From NCBI GenBank assembly GCA_963923035.1, contig CAWUKT010000053.1, forward strand, positions 1 to 49,421: DNA of 49,421 nt, read 5' to 3'. The notes beneath the pieces are model-generated. The model was given only the letters and a program-made list of their open reading frames with translations, did no database searches and had not been told where the DNA came from. Shown piece after piece: positions 1-10,233 of this stretch; the stretch's first letter is position 1; each line of letters starts with the position of its first letter. The position numbers and the translations under genes were made by a program. The stretch is from CAWUKT01 sp963923035. GTDB taxonomy: Bacteria; Bacteroidota; Bacteroidia; J057; JADKCL01.

Positions 1-1125
1 GACCGATGCCCTTTGCAACGGCGACAACAGCGGTTCGGCCCAGGCCAGTGCGACTGGCGGCACGGCGCCTTACAGCTTCGCCTGGAGCAACGGCTCCACC
101 TCGGCCAGTGCTTCGAACCTGACGGCAGGAACCTATACGGTGATGATCACTGATGCAAACAACTGTACCGAAACGGCTACGGTGACGGTCAATGAGCCTT
201 CCGCGATTCAGCTTTCGGCTTCTGCGACCGATGCCTTGTGCAACGGCGACAACAGCGGTTCGGCCCAGGCCAGCGTCACTGGCGGCACCGCGCCGTACAG
301 CTTTGCTTGGAGCAACGGTGCCACTTCGGCGAGCGCCTCTAATCTGACCTCCGGTAATTACACCGTAACGATCACTGACGCGAACAACTGTACCGAAACC
401 GCATCTGTAACAGTCGGCGAGCCCGCCGCAATTCAAGTATCGGCTTCCGCAACCGATGTCCTTTGCAACGGCGACAACAGCGGTTCTGCCCAGGTCAGTG
501 CCACTGGCGGCACGGCCCCGTACAGCTTCGCCTGGAGCAACGGTGCCACTTCGGCCAGCGCCCCGAACCTGGTCGCTGGTACCTACACGGTAACGATTAC
601 CGACGCGAACAACTGTACCGAAACCGCATCTGTAACCGTCGGAGAGCCCGCCGCGATCCAAGTTTCGGTTTCCGCGACGGATGTCTTGTGCAACGGCGAC
701 AACAGCGGTTCGGCCCAGGCCAGCGCCAATGGCGGCACCGCGCCGTACAGCTTCTCTTGGAGCAACGGTGCCACTTCGGCCAGCGCCCCGAACCTGGTCG
801 CTGGTACCTACACGGTGACTGTGACCGACGCCAATAACTGTACTGAAACCACGGCTGTAACGGTTGACGAGCCTTTGCCGATCCAGATTGCGGCGACGAT
901 CACCGATGCCCTCTGCAATGGCGATACCAATGGAACCATTGCCCTGGCTGTGAGTGGTGGCACCGGCGCGTATACCTATGCCTGGAACAACGGAGCAACG
1001 ACCCCGAACCTCCAAAACCTGGGCGCGGGAAGCTATTCCGTAACGGTGACCGATGCGAACAACTGTACTGAGACCAGCACCCACGTGGTTAATGAGCCGC
1101 CGGTATTGGGCGGTACGATCGCGAG
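1..1125 (+). repeat. Tandem 225-nt SprB repeats
   Basis: The motif beginning gaccgatgcc recurs at 1, 226, 451 and 676, and as recognisable variants at 901 and 1126, so the period is exactly 225 nt (75 codons). The first four units are nearly identical at DNA level, including the segment tgcaacggcgacaacagcgg. Units further right diverge. Such identity points to recent duplication or gene conversion and would collapse in short-read assembly, so the copy number upstream cannot be known from this window. Confidence 0.92.
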
Positions 1126-4100
1126 TACGGACGTCACCTGCAACGGGCAGGGAGATGGAGCTATGGACCTGACGGTAACGGGTGGAACCACGCCGTATAC
1201 CTATCTGTGGTCCAATGGAGCCACGACGCAAGACATTGACAGCCTGGATGGCGGAATTTATTTCGTCACTGTGACCGATGGAAATGGATGTGATGCCGAG
1301 GTCGTCGGATTTGTTGCCGAGCCGGCACCGATCCTGATCAGCTGGTCGGTTACGCCGATCGCCTGTGCCGGAGACAGCTCCGGAACCTTGATTGTGGTGC
1401 CCTTTGACGGAACGAAATTCTATGAATATGCGTGGAGTACGGGTGATTCTACCCAGGCCATCACGGGCATTTCCGCCGGTACCTATACGGTCACCGTCAT
1501 TGATCCGCTGAGCGGATGTGTCATTGTGGTGGACACCACCCTGGCCGATCCGAATCCCTTGGCCTTGAGCTTTAATTCCTCGGATGTCACCTGCTTCGGC
1601 CAGGCGGATGGTAGTGCAAGTGCCGTTGCCTCCGGTGGAAGTGGTGCCCTGAGTTACCTGTGGAGCAATGGTGCGACCACAGCCTCCTTGAGTGGTCTGC
1701 AGCCGGGAACCTATTCTGTGACGGTCACCGACACCTCTGCCTGTACGATTTCGGGCAGCGTGTCCATTGGCTCGCCCACTCAACTTGTGGCCCAGGCTTC
1801 GGTCATCAACAATGCGGGTTGTAACGTGGCCGGTGAAGCAGATGTCACGATCAGCGGCGGTACGGCTCCCTATTCCATATTGTGGAGTGATGGGCAAACC
1901 ACCGCGGTTGCGTCGAACTTGGCCGCTGGCACCTATACAGTATCCATTACCGATGCCAACAACTGTACCGCGACTGCCTCTGTGACCATTACCGGAACGA
2001 CTTCCGGTACGATTGCGCTCTCCGGCAACGACATTTCCTGCACTGGCGCCAACGACGGAAGCATCACCGCTTCGGGCGGTTCGGCTCCATATACATTCTC
2101 CATTGGTCCTGTTCCCACCTCCATCGTCAATCAGATTGGATTTGGGGCGGATGATGCAGAGGAAGATCAAACCGGATTTGTGCGACGGGGAAATGCAGAA
2201 TTGGAAGTCGTTTATGACAATCCCACCCGCGGAAACCAAATCATAGGGCTTCGTTTCCGCAATTTCAACGTGCCCCAGGGAGCGACGATCCTCAAGGCCC
2301 ATTTGCAATTCACTTCCTTCAATACCAACAATGTCAACCCCGCCTCTTTCCTCATCGAAGGAGAAGACGTGGACAATGCAGCGTTGTTTGTGAATGGCGC
2401 CAATAACGACTTGAGCAACCGGACCCGCACCACGGCCAATGTTGCTTGGTCGCCGGCCGATTGGACGGCAGCGGGCCAGGCCGGACCGGATCAGGAAACG
2501 CCTGACCTGAGTACCATCGTTCAGGAGATCGTCAACCGTCCCGGTTATAATGCCAACAACCAAATGGCTTTCTTCCTGTCGGGTATCGGTCGCCGGAGTG
2601 CCGCGGCATTCAACAGCAACGCCGCCAACGCTCCGATTCTGACCATTGAATACACGACTGGTCCCACGAATCTTACGAATGGCAATCTGCCCGCCGGCAC
2701 CTACCTGGTCTCGGTGACCGATGGCGGCGGATGTACCGGAACCGATACCATCACCATTGCAGAACCGACCCTGCTTACCGCTAGCGCCTCGGGTACCGAT
2801 GTGACGTGTGCGGGAGGAAATGACGGAACGGCTTCCGCCGCTGCGGGTGGTGGAACTGCACCTTATACTTATGCTTGGAACAACGGAGGGACTTCGGCCA
2901 GTTTGTCTGGCTTGACCGCTGGTTCCTATACCGTGACGATCACGGATGCCAACGGATGTGCTGCGACGGTAAATGTTTTCCTGGGTGAACCCGCTCCGAT
3001 TGTGGTGTCCACAACGGATGCGACCTGCTTCGGAGAAGCCAGTGGCAGCCTGGCAGCGAACGGCGGTACCGGACCTTATACCTGGAACATTGCCTCCGTC
3101 AATCCCCTGTCCTTCTCCGAACAAATTGGGTTTGGGCGGGACGATGCGGAACAATGGAGCAACGGAAATGTCAGCTTGGGCAACAACGACCTCGAGCTGG
3201 TATACGATGGCCCCAACCGCGGTAACCAGATTGTAGGGTTGATGTGGCGAGATGTCAGCATTCCCGCTGGCGCGACCATCAATTCGGCGTATATCCAATT
3301 CACCGCGAAGAACACGGGCAACCAGAATCCGATCAACCTGACCATTTCAGGTTTGGACGATGGCAATGCGCCTTTGTTCCAAAACGCCACCAACGATCTC
3401 TCCACCCGGGCCAAAACCAGTTCCAATGTGAGTTGGGCTCCGGCCAACTGGACTGCAGCGGGCCAGGCAGGCGCCGACCAACGGACCCCTGACCTCTCCA
3501 CCATTGTCCAGGAAATCGTAAACGGCAACAACTGGCAATCAGGCAACCGTTTGGGTGTCCTCATCGAAGGCCAGGGACGCCGCCGCGCACTCTCTTTCAA
3601 TGGGTCCCGTGTGGATGCGGCCGTTCTGGTTGTTCAATACAGTCTGAATAGCCTCACCGATCCCAGCGCCCTCGCCGCTGGAGATTACCTCGTCACGGTT
3701 ACCGACGCCAATGGCTGTACCGTTACGACCCAGGCCAATATTGCCCAACCGGCTGAAATCATCGCAACAGCCAGCCAGACCCTCGCCGCTTCGTCTTCGA
3801 GCGCGAACGACGGTGAGGCCACCGTCTCTGCGACGGGCGGAACCCCGCCGTATACCTATCAGTGGAACAATGCCGCGGGCGGTCAGACGACCGCGACGGC
3901 TTCCAACCTGGGAGCAGGCGTCTACTTCGTCGATGTTACCGACGCCAACGGCTGTTCCGCGACGGATACCGTGGCCATTTCGGTGACGGTGAATCCCTTG
4001 GTTGCTTCTGCCAGTGTTACCCAGACCATTTTGTGCGCGGGTGACGCGACCGGAGCTGCCACCGTCAGTGCATCGGGTGGAACCCCGGGCTATACGTACC

Positions 4101-7100
4101 AGTGGGACAACAATGCGGGCAACCAGACAACGGCTACGGCAGTTGGGTTAGCGGCCGGAACCTATTCGGTAACGGTGAGTGACGCTGGCAATGGCCAGGT
4201 GGTGGTCAGTGTAACCCTCACCGAGCCGAGCCCACTGGCATTTGCCACCACCGATGTCCTCTGTGCTGGTGACGCAACCGGAAGCATTTCGGCGACCGGC
4301 GGTACCGCACCTTATAACGTAAGTATCCAGGGCCAATCGGGGACCGTTTCCCTGCAACCCGGAGCCTCGAATGATGATGCAGAACAGACCCTGGCCAGCG
4401 GGGCGATGAACCTGAACAGTCCGTCGCTGGAAATTGGTTGGGACAACAATAACTCCGCCGACCCCCAGGCGATTGGCATCCGGTTCCCCGGCGTCAATAT
4501 CCCGCAGGGTGCGGTGATTACGGGAGCGACCCTGACCTTTACGGCATTGAGCAATGCGAGTGGGGCGGCCAGCTTCGATTTTGTGGCGGAAGCCAGCGAT
4601 GATGCGGCCAGCTATACCAGCGCCAACAACAATGTCGACGGGCGTCCTTCCACGACCGCTTCGGTCAACTGGGTGCCCGGAAACTGGAGTACCAACCAGA
4701 CTTATACCACACCGGATGTGAGCAGTTTGATCCAGGAAGTCGTCAACCGTGGGGGATGGCAGAGTGGAAATGCCCTGGCCATCAAAATTACGGGAAGTGG
4801 ATTCCGCGAAGCCGATGGCTTTGATAGCAATCCGGCCGATGCCCCGACGCTGGTGGTCAGCTATTCCTTGTCCAGCAACGCAAATGCGCTGACGGCAGGC
4901 ACCTACAATGCCACCGTGGTCGATGCAAATGGATGTACCCTGACCGGATCCGTGACCATTTCCGAGCCGGCTCCGCTGAGCCTGACGGGAACGACAGTAG
5001 GTTGTGGTGCGACCGGACAAATTTATGCAGGCGGTGGAACTGCTCCGTACAACCTGACACTCCAGAGTGGTGGCCAGGTGGCGGTACGGGTGGCGCAAGG
5101 AAGTGATGATGTCGAAGAAACCCAATCCAGTGGCGCGATCAACAACAATAGTCCGTCGTTGGAGATTGGGTGGGACAATAACAACCCGAGCGATCCGCAA
5201 ACCGTGGGCATGCGATTCGAAGGAATCGCCATCCCGCAGGGCGCGACCATCACCAGCGCCAGCATCGACTTCAATGCCCTGAGCAACCAGTCCAGTGCGG
5301 CCAGCTTCAACTTCTACGGCGAAGATGTTGACGATGCCTCGCCGTTGACGGCGGCCAATTCCGATTTGGCGAACCGTACCGCTACGACCGCCAATGTCGC
5401 CTGGAACAATGTTCCTGCCTGGTCGACCAGCCAGGTCTACGGCAGTCCGGACCTGAGCAGCATTGTCCAGGAAATTGTGGACCGCAATGGCTGGGTCACT
5501 GGCAACGACATGGTCTTCATGGTCGATGGAACCGGCCTGCGCGAAGCACGTTCCTACAACAACAGCAGTTCGCAAGCTCCGCTGTTGAATGTCACGTGGA
5601 TCCTGAATCCGATCACGGCTACCGATACCCTTTCCGGGCTCCAGCCCGCCGATTACCTGGTGACCGTGGTTGACGCTAATGGCTGTACCTTCACCGATTC
5701 GGTGGCGGTTGGCAGCAGCTGCAACCCCTGTGCGACCCAACGCGTGGCCAATGGCCTGATCGCCTACTATCCCTTCGTGGAAGGCAGCGGCAATGTCGTA
5801 CACGACCTCAGTGGCTATGGAGATCCGCTCCACCTGAGCATCCTCGAGCCTTCCAAGGTATCCTGGTTGCCGGGCAGTGGAATCTCGGTCAATGCCAATA
5901 CGATCATTCCGGCCAAGACCCCGGCCGATAAGATCATCGATGCGTGTAGCCAGACCAATGAGATTACTGTTGAAGCCTGGGTGGTTCCGGCTTCCCTGAA
6001 CCAAAACGGTCCTTCCCGGATTGTGACCTTCAGTACCGATCCCTTCGAACGGAACTGGACCCTGGGTCAGCAAAACGGCACCTATATGGCCCGCCTGCGG
6101 ACCTCTATCTCCCAGACCAATGGTACGCCTGATCTTAGCACCGGTAACGATGTGAACACGGCGCTTCAGCACGTGGTCATGACCCGCGCGGCCAATGGTG
6201 ATTGGAACATTTATGTGGATGGTGTGGTCGAAGCAAATGGAAACCGTGGAGGCAACCTGAGCAATTGGGACAACCGATTTGATTTTGCCCTCGTGAATGA
6301 GCTGACTAATAACCGGCCTTGGTTGGGTGAAATCTACCAGGTAGCGGTTTACGATGTGGCCCTGACCCCGGCCGAAATCCAGCAGAACCTGATTACAGGA
6401 GCTGGCTGCGGGGGCAATTATCCGCCGGTCGCTTACTGTGCGGCCGAGCCGCGTCCGTGTGAGGATGCCCAGACGGTTGATTTTGATGCGAGTGGCTCTG
6501 TGGATGCAGATGGCCAAATTGTGAGCTACTTCTGGGACTTCGGCGACGGCAACTCGGCTGCGGGTGCCACTCCGACGCATAACTACGTGAATCCCGGTCA
6601 GTACACGGCGACGTTGATCGTCGTGGACGATCAGGGAGCGGCTGATACCTGCATGACCGTGGTCAATGCGACCCCTAACCTCAATGGCCGGGTCAATACG
6701 GACCTCATTGCCCTGTACACCTTCACGGAAGGAACGGGCAGCACGGTCTTCGATTACAGTGGCTTTGGCGCGCCGTTGGACCTGACGATCCAGGATCCGA
6801 ACAATGTCACCTGGAACCCCAATGGTTCTCTGACGATCAATTCCGGAACCATGATCCGTTCCGGAGTCGCCGCGACGAAGGTGACCAACGCTTGCCAGGC
6901 CTCCAACGAGATTACTGTCGAGGCATGGGTGGCTCCGGCCAATACGACCCAAGGTGGTCCGAGTCGAATCGTGACCCTGTCGCAAGACACCGGAAATCGG
7001 AACTGGACCCTGGGCCAGAGTGATTCCCGCTATATGAGCCGTATCCGCACCTCCGGTGGCGGGGGTGGCAATGGCATCCCGGACCTGAATACCGGCACGG

Positions 7101-9592
7101 GCATTGTCCAAACGCAGTTGCAGCACGTGGTCTTTACGCGGGCGACCAACGGGGCCTGGACCATTTATGTGGATGGCGCCATTGAAGCCGCCGGCAACCG
7201 CGGTGGCAACTTCAGCAACTGGAACGGCAACTATGAACTGGCATTGGTGAACGAACTCACCAATAACCGGGATTGGCTGGGCGACTTGTACCTGGTGGCG
7301 CTGTACGACCGCGCCCTGGATGGCAATGAAATCCAGCAGAACCTGATCGCAGGTCCGGATTGTATTGGCAACCTGCCGCCGTCGGCGGTCTGCGATGCGA
7401 CCCGCGACCAGTGCAATACGCCGCTGGAAGTGGCCTTCGATGCGACCGGTTCCACCGATCCCGACGGCCAAATCGTAGGCTATACCTGGGACTTTGGGGA
7501 TGGCAACAGCGCGACTGGCATTTCCCCGAACCATACCTACGCTGCGGCCGGCACTTATACGGCTACGGTGACGGTTACGGATGACGAAGGCGCCACGAGT
7601 ACTTGCTCCTCCACCGTCAGCATCATTTCGACTCAGGGAGGCCGGATCAACAGTAACCTGATTGCCCTGTACACCTTCACCGAAGGTTCAGGCACCACCG
7701 TTTCCGACCTCAGTGGATTCGGTGCGCCGTTGGACCTGACGATTCAGGATCCGAACAATGTGACCTGGAATACGAATGGTTCCCTGACCATCAATTCCGG
7801 TACGACGATCAGTTCGGGTGTTGCGGCGACGAAAGTGACGAATGCTTGCCTCGCCAGCAACGAGATCACCGTAGAAGCCTGGGTGGCGCCTTCGAATACG
7901 ACCCAAGGTGGTCCGAGTCGCATCGTGACCTTCTCGCAGGACACGGGCAACCGGAACTGGACCTTGGGCCAGAGCGGATCTGCTTACAGCGCGCGTCTCC
8001 GGGCAACCGGTGGCGGCGGCAACAATGGAACGCCTGATTTGAATACCGCGAATGGATTGGTCCAGACGCAATTGCAGCATGTGGTCTTTACCCGCGCGAC
8101 AACTGGAGCCTGGATCCTGTACGTGGACGGCAATGTCGAAGCTACGGGCAACCGGGGCGGTGCCTTCACCAACTGGAATGGCAACTATGAATTGGCGTTG
8201 GCGAATGAGCTGACGAACAACCGCGATTGGTTGGGCGACATGCACCTTGTGGCGCTGTATGACCGGGCCCTGAATGGAGCCGAGATTCAGCAGAACTTCG
8301 CGGTAGGCCCCGATTGTATTGGCAACTTGCCGCCTTCGGCGCTGTGCAGCTCGGTCAATGACCTGTGTGGCGATCCGCTGGACTTCTCGTTTGACGCGAG
8401 TGGTTCGAGTGATCCCGATGGCCAGATCGCGAGCTATTCCTGGGACTTTGGAGATGGCAACAGCGCGTCCGGCATTTCCCCGAGCCATACCTACGCTGCG
8501 CCTGGTTCCTACGCGGTGACCCTGACCGTCACTGACAACGACGGATTGGCGTCGACCTGCACCCAAACGGTCAAGATTGTCAGTGCTCAAGGAGGCCGGG
8601 CTGCTACTGGTCTCATCGCCCTGTACAACTTTGATGAGGGTACGGGCAATGTGGTAACCGACCAGAGTGGCTTTGGAACGCCGCTCAACCTCACCATTCA
8701 GGATCCGAACAATGTGACCTGGAATACCAACAATTCCTTGACGATCAATTCGGGCACGATGATCCGGTCGAATGTACCGGCCTCGAAAATCCATGCGGCT
8801 TGCACGGCTTCCAATGAAATCTCAGTGGAGGCCTGGGTACAGCCGGCGAATACCAGCCAGGGCGGCCCCTCGCGGATTGTGACCTACTCGGTGGATCCCT
8901 TCAACCGGAATTGGACGATGGGCCAGAGTGGTTCCCGTTATATGAGCCGCATCCGGACGACGGGTGCCGGGGCTCCCAATGGCACGCCCGATCTGAATAC
9001 CGGCAATGGCGATGTCCAGACGGCGCTGCAACACGTGGTCTTCACGCGCAATGCGGCGGGCAACTGGCTGATCTATGTCGATGGTACCGTCCAGGCGACC
9101 GGCAACCGGGGTGGCAACTTCAGCAACTGGGACAGCAGCTACGAGTTGGCGCTGGTCAATGAGTTGACGAACAACCGCGACTGGTTGGGCGAATTGCACC
9201 TGGTGGCGATCTACGATACGGCGCTCTCCGCAGCCGATATTCTCCAGAACTACACGGTCGGTCCCGACTGTGGAATTCCCGGAACGAATGCCAAGCTGGG
9301 TGGAGGCGCTCAGGCTGGAGTCGCAGATGAGGCTTTGGTGATGGACGTGGAAGTCTATCCGAACCCCTTCCAGAACGAGTTCACCTTGAAAATGCAGACT
9401 GAAACGCAGCTGGATCAGGTAACCATTCGGGTATTTGACCTGAAAGGACAGTTGATCGAGGCCCGCGACGTACGTCTGGATGACAGTGTGACGGAAGCTG
9501 ATTTCTCTCTCGTGGATTATACCAGCGGCAACTATGTCGTGGTGGTCCAGGGAGCTGGATTTAGCCGCCGCCTCACGATTGTAAAACAGTAG
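2..9592 (+). CDS. Giant T9SS-secreted adhesin (SprB repeats, LamG, PKD), 5' end missing
   Basis: The reading frame is open from base 2, so the true start lies outside the window; 3196 residues are visible. Domain order: SprB-type repeats (TDxLCNGDNSGSA ... APYSFAWSNGATSA ... GTYTVTITDANNC) fill residues 1 to about 700. Four beta-rich modules of about 175 residues follow (nt 2126-2660, 3115-3645, 4340-4870, 5078-5605), each inside an SprB repeat. Then come LamG/concanavalin-like domains at nt 5744, 6692, 7646 and 8603, separated by three PKD domains carrying WDFGDGNS. The last ~80 residues are a T9SS type A sorting domain (VYPNPFQNEF ... LTIVKQ). SprB family proteins are surface adhesins used in gliding by Flavobacterium; LamG and PKD suggest glycan or protein binding. 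The protein is therefore probably exported by the T9SS and anchored at the cell surface. Gliding itself is not shown by this sequence. Confidence 0.92.
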   Translation, partial: TDALCNGDNSGSAQASATGGTAPYSFAWSNGSTSASASNLTAGTYTVMITDANNCTETATVTVNEPSAIQLSASATDALCNGDNSGSAQASVTGGTAPYSFAWSNGATSASASNLTSGNYTVTITDANNCTETASVTVGEPAAIQVSASATDVLCNGDNSGSAQVSATGGTAPYSFAWSNGATSASAPNLVAGTYTVTITDANNCTETASVTVGEPAAIQVSVSATDVLCNGDNSGSAQASANGGTAPYSFSWSNGATSASAPNLVAGTYTVTVTDANNCTETTAVTVDEPLPIQIAATITDALCNGDTNGTIALAVSGGTGAYTYAWNNGATTPNLQNLGAGSYSVTVTDANNCTETSTHVVNEPPVLGGTIASTDVTCNGQGDGAMDLTVTGGTTPYTYLWSNGATTQDIDSLDGGIYFVTVTDGNGCDAEVVGFVAEPAPILISWSVTPIACAGDSSGTLIVVPFDGTKFYEYAWSTGDSTQAITGISAGTYTVTVIDPLSGCVIVVDTTLADPNPLALSFNSSDVTCFGQADGSASAVASGGSGALSYLWSNGATTASLSGLQPGTYSVTVTDTSACTISGSVSIGSPTQLVAQASVINNAGCNVAGEADVTISGGTAPYSILWSDGQTTAVASNLAAGTYTVSITDANNCTATASVTITGTTSGTIALSGNDISCTGANDGSITASGGSAPYTFSIGPVPTSIVNQIGFGADDAEEDQTGFVRRGNAELEVVYDNPTRGNQIIGLRFRNFNVPQGATILKAHLQFTSFNTNNVNPASFLIEGEDVDNAALFVNGANNDLSNRTRTTANVAWSPADWTAAGQAGPDQETPDLSTIVQEIVNRPGYNANNQMAFFLSGIGRRSAAAFNSNAANAPILTIEYTTGPTNLTNGNLPAGTYLVSVTDGGGCTGTDTITIAEPTLLTASASGTDVTCAGGNDGTASAAAGGGTAPYTYAWNNGGTSASLSGLTAGSYTVTITDANGCAATVNVFLGEPAPIVVSTTDATCFGEASGSLAANGGTGPYTWNIASVNPLSFSEQIGFGRDDAEQWSNGNVSLGNNDLELVYDGPNRGNQIVGLMWRDVSIPAGATINSAYIQFTAKNTGNQNPINLTISGLDDGNAPLFQNATNDLSTRAKTSSNVSWAPANWTAAGQAGADQRTPDLSTIVQEIVNGNNWQSGNRLGVLIEGQGRRRALSFNGSRVDAAVLVVQYSLNSLTDPSALAAGDYLVTVTDANGCTVTTQANIAQPAEIIATASQTLAASSSSANDGEATVSATGGTPPYTYQWNNAAGGQTTATASNLGAGVYFVDVTDANGCSATDTVAISVTVNPLVASASVTQTILCAGDATGAATVSASGGTPGYTYQWDNNAGNQTTATAVGLAAGTYSVTVSDAGNGQVVVSVTLTEPSPLAFATTDVLCAGDATGSISATGGTAPYNVSIQGQSGTVSLQPGASNDDAEQTLASGAMNLNSPSLEIGWDNNNSADPQAIGIRFPGVNIPQGAVITGATLTFTALSNASGAASFDFVAEASDDAASYTSANNNVDGRPSTTASVNWVPGNWSTNQTYTTPDVSSLIQEVVNRGGWQSGNALAIKITGSGFREADGFDSNPADAPTLVVSYSLSSNANALTAGTYNATVVDANGCTLTGSVTISEPAPLSLTGTTVGCGATGQIYAGGGTAPYNLTLQSGGQVAVRVAQGSDDVEETQSSGAINNNSPSLEIGWDNNNPSDPQTVGMRFEGIAIPQGATITSASIDFNALSNQSSAASFNFYGEDVDDASPLTAANSDLANRTATTANVAWNNVPAWSTSQVYGSPDLSSIVQEIVDRNGWVTGNDMVFMVDGTGLREARSYNNSSSQAPLLNVTWILNPITATDTLSGLQPADYLVTVVDANGCTFTDSVAVGSSCNPCATQRVANGLIAYYPFVEGSGNVVHDLSGYGDPLHLSILEPSKVSWLPGSGISVNANTIIPAKTPADKIIDACSQTNEITVEAWVVPASLNQNGPSRIVTFSTDPFERNWTLGQQNGTYMARLRTSISQTNGTPDLSTGNDVNTALQHVVMTRAANGDWNIYVDGVVEANGNRGGNLSNWDNRFDFALVNELTNNRPWLGEIYQVAVYDVALTPAEIQQNLITGAGCGGNYPPVAYCAAEPRPCEDAQTVDFDASGSVDADGQIVSYFWDFGDGNSAAGATPTHNYVNPGQYTATLIVVDDQGAADTCMTVVNATPNLNGRVNTDLIALYTFTEGTGSTVFDYSGFGAPLDLTIQDPNNVTWNPNGSLTINSGTMIRSGVAATKVTNACQASNEITVEAWVAPANTTQGGPSRIVTLSQDTGNRNWTLGQSDSRYMSRIRTSGGGGGNGIPDLNTGTGIVQTQLQHVVFTRATNGAWTIYVDGAIEAAGNRGGNFSNWNGNYELALVNELTNNRDWLGDLYLVALYDRALDGNEIQQNLIAGPDCIGNLPPSAVCDATRDQCNTPLEVAFDATGSTDPDGQIVGYTWDFGDGNSATGISPNHTYAAAGTYTATVTVTDDEGATSTCSSTVSIISTQGGRINSNLIALYTFTEGSGTTVSDLSGFGAPLDLTIQDPNNVTWNTNGSLTINSGTTISSGVAATKVTNACLASNEITVEAWVAPSNTTQGGPSRIVTFSQDTGNRNWTLGQSGSAYSARLRATGGGGNNGTPDLNTANGLVQTQLQHVVFTRATTGAWILYVDGNVEATGNRGGAFTNWNGNYELALANELTNNRDWLGDMHLVALYDRALNGAEIQQNFAVGPDCIGNLPPSALCSSVNDLCGDPLDFSFDASGSSDPDGQIASYSWDFGDGNSASGISPSHTYAAPGSYAVTLTVTDNDGLASTCTQTVKIVSAQGGRAATGLIALYNFDEGTGNVVTDQSGFGTPLNLTIQDPNNVTWNTNNSLTINSGTMIRSNVPASKIHAACTASNEISVEAWVQPANTSQGGPSRIVTYSVDPFNRNWTMGQSGSRYMSRIRTTGAGAPNGTPDLNTGNGDVQTALQHVVFTRNAAGNWLIYVDGTVQATGNRGGNFSNWDSSYELALVNELTNNRDWLGELHLVAIYDTALSAADILQNYTVGPDCGIPGTNAKLGGGAQAGVADEALVMDVEVYPNPFQNEFTLKMQTETQLDQVTIRVFDLKGQLIEARDVRLDDSVTEADFSLVDYTSGNYVVVVQGAGFSRRLTIVKQ
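5744..9280 (+). repeat. LamG-PKD super-repeat, about 950 nt period
   Basis: Four LamG units start at 5744, 6692, 7646 and 8603 (spacings 948, 954 and 957 nt), with a PKD domain in each of the three gaps. Units 2 and 3 are very similar at DNA level, for example around the phrase QDPNNVTW. Unit 1 is the most divergent (it has EPSKVSW at that place). The pattern indicates duplication of a LamG-PKD pair inside the gene. Confidence 0.85.
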
Positions 9593-9614
9593 AACACCAA
9601 CTAAATGATAGCTT

Positions 9615-9648
9615 GGCCCGTCCCCGTTTGGGATGGGCCATCTTTTTT
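9615..9648 (+). terminator. Rho-independent terminator of the adhesin gene
   Basis: A 10-bp stem, ggcccgtccc (9615-9624) with gggatgggcc (9630-9639), contains one G-T pair and a 5-nt loop, and is followed by a T-rich run at 9641-9648. It lies 22 bp after the adhesin stop codon and just before the convergent ThiE-like gene. Confidence 0.85.
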
Positions 9649-9657
9649 GGGGGAGAA

Positions 9658-10233
9658 TCAGGTCAGGAAAAGGCGAATGCCGGCGATTCCGGCGGCTCCG
9701 GCAGCTTCCACCTGGTGAATATTGTCCCAGGTGATGCCTCCGAGGGCGATGATGGGGAGCGGGCTTTGTTGGCAGAGTTGGGAGAAGGTGTCGAGGCCCA
9801 AAGGATGGGCGTCGGGATGGGAGCGGGTCGGGAAAACGGGAGAGAGGAAAACGAAGTTCCGCCCGTGACGGACGGCTTGGTGCAGATCGGCCAGGGAATG
9901 GCACGATTGGCAGGACAGGGATGGCTTTGGGAGGGCGGCGGCGATGGCATTGGACCGAAAATTCACGCCTATTCTTTCCCCCGCCAATTCCTTCCACTGA
10001 TCAGAAACCAAAATAAGTAAACCGGTTTCTTGCTCGATTTGCCCAATCACTTCTTTCTCCCACGGCAGCCCCCGGTGCATCCTTATATACACAGCATCGG
10101 CTCCTTTGGATTGGACCTGCGTCGCCCATTGTCGGGTTTCTTGGGCACGCGCACGCGTAGACAGCTCCCCACAAGGGCGGGAATAACAGACCAAGGGATC
10201 CAAAATGGCAATGCGTTGCGGTTGGAAACTCAC
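9658..10233 (-). CDS. ThiE/TenI-like TIM-barrel protein
   Basis: A 191-residue protein of about the length of thiamine-phosphate synthase. The C-terminal half has the family's features: FLSPVFPTRSHP, the HPLGLDTF segment, and the phosphate-loop-like IIALGGIT followed by AAGAAGIAGIRLF. The usual HLGQxD motif of true ThiE is not seen; the matching place reads ERIGVNFRS. I therefore infer a TenI-like or otherwise diverged member and do not assign thiamine synthesis. The start is GTG at 10233, overlapping the upstream stop as GTGA, which implies translational coupling. It is the last gene of the recR operon, and no other thiamine gene is in the window. Confidence 0.75.
   Translation of the reverse strand: MSFQPQRIAILDPLVCYSRPCGELSTRARAQETRQWATQVQSKGADAVYIRMHRGLPWEKEVIGQIEQETGLLILVSDQWKELAGERIGVNFRSNAIAAALPKPSLSCQSCHSLADLHQAVRHGRNFVFLSPVFPTRSHPDAHPLGLDTFSQLCQQSPLPIIALGGITWDNIHQVEAAGAAGIAGIRLFLT

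Noticed and set aside
1..1125. CRISPR-like array
   Set aside because: Units are 225 nt, contiguous, in frame and code for SprB domains, so this is a protein-coding tandem repeat.
4148..7534. 1128-codon open frame on the minus strand inside the adhesin gene
   Set aside because: Its product has no recognisable domain and reads as the complement of the SprB/LamG repeats. The plus-strand frame encodes clear, repeated domains; the antisense frame is a by-product of G+C-rich repetitive codons.
7688..8794. 368-codon minus-strand open frame under the LamG-PKD repeats
   Set aside because: Antisense shadow of the adhesin with the same repetitive make-up and no family features.
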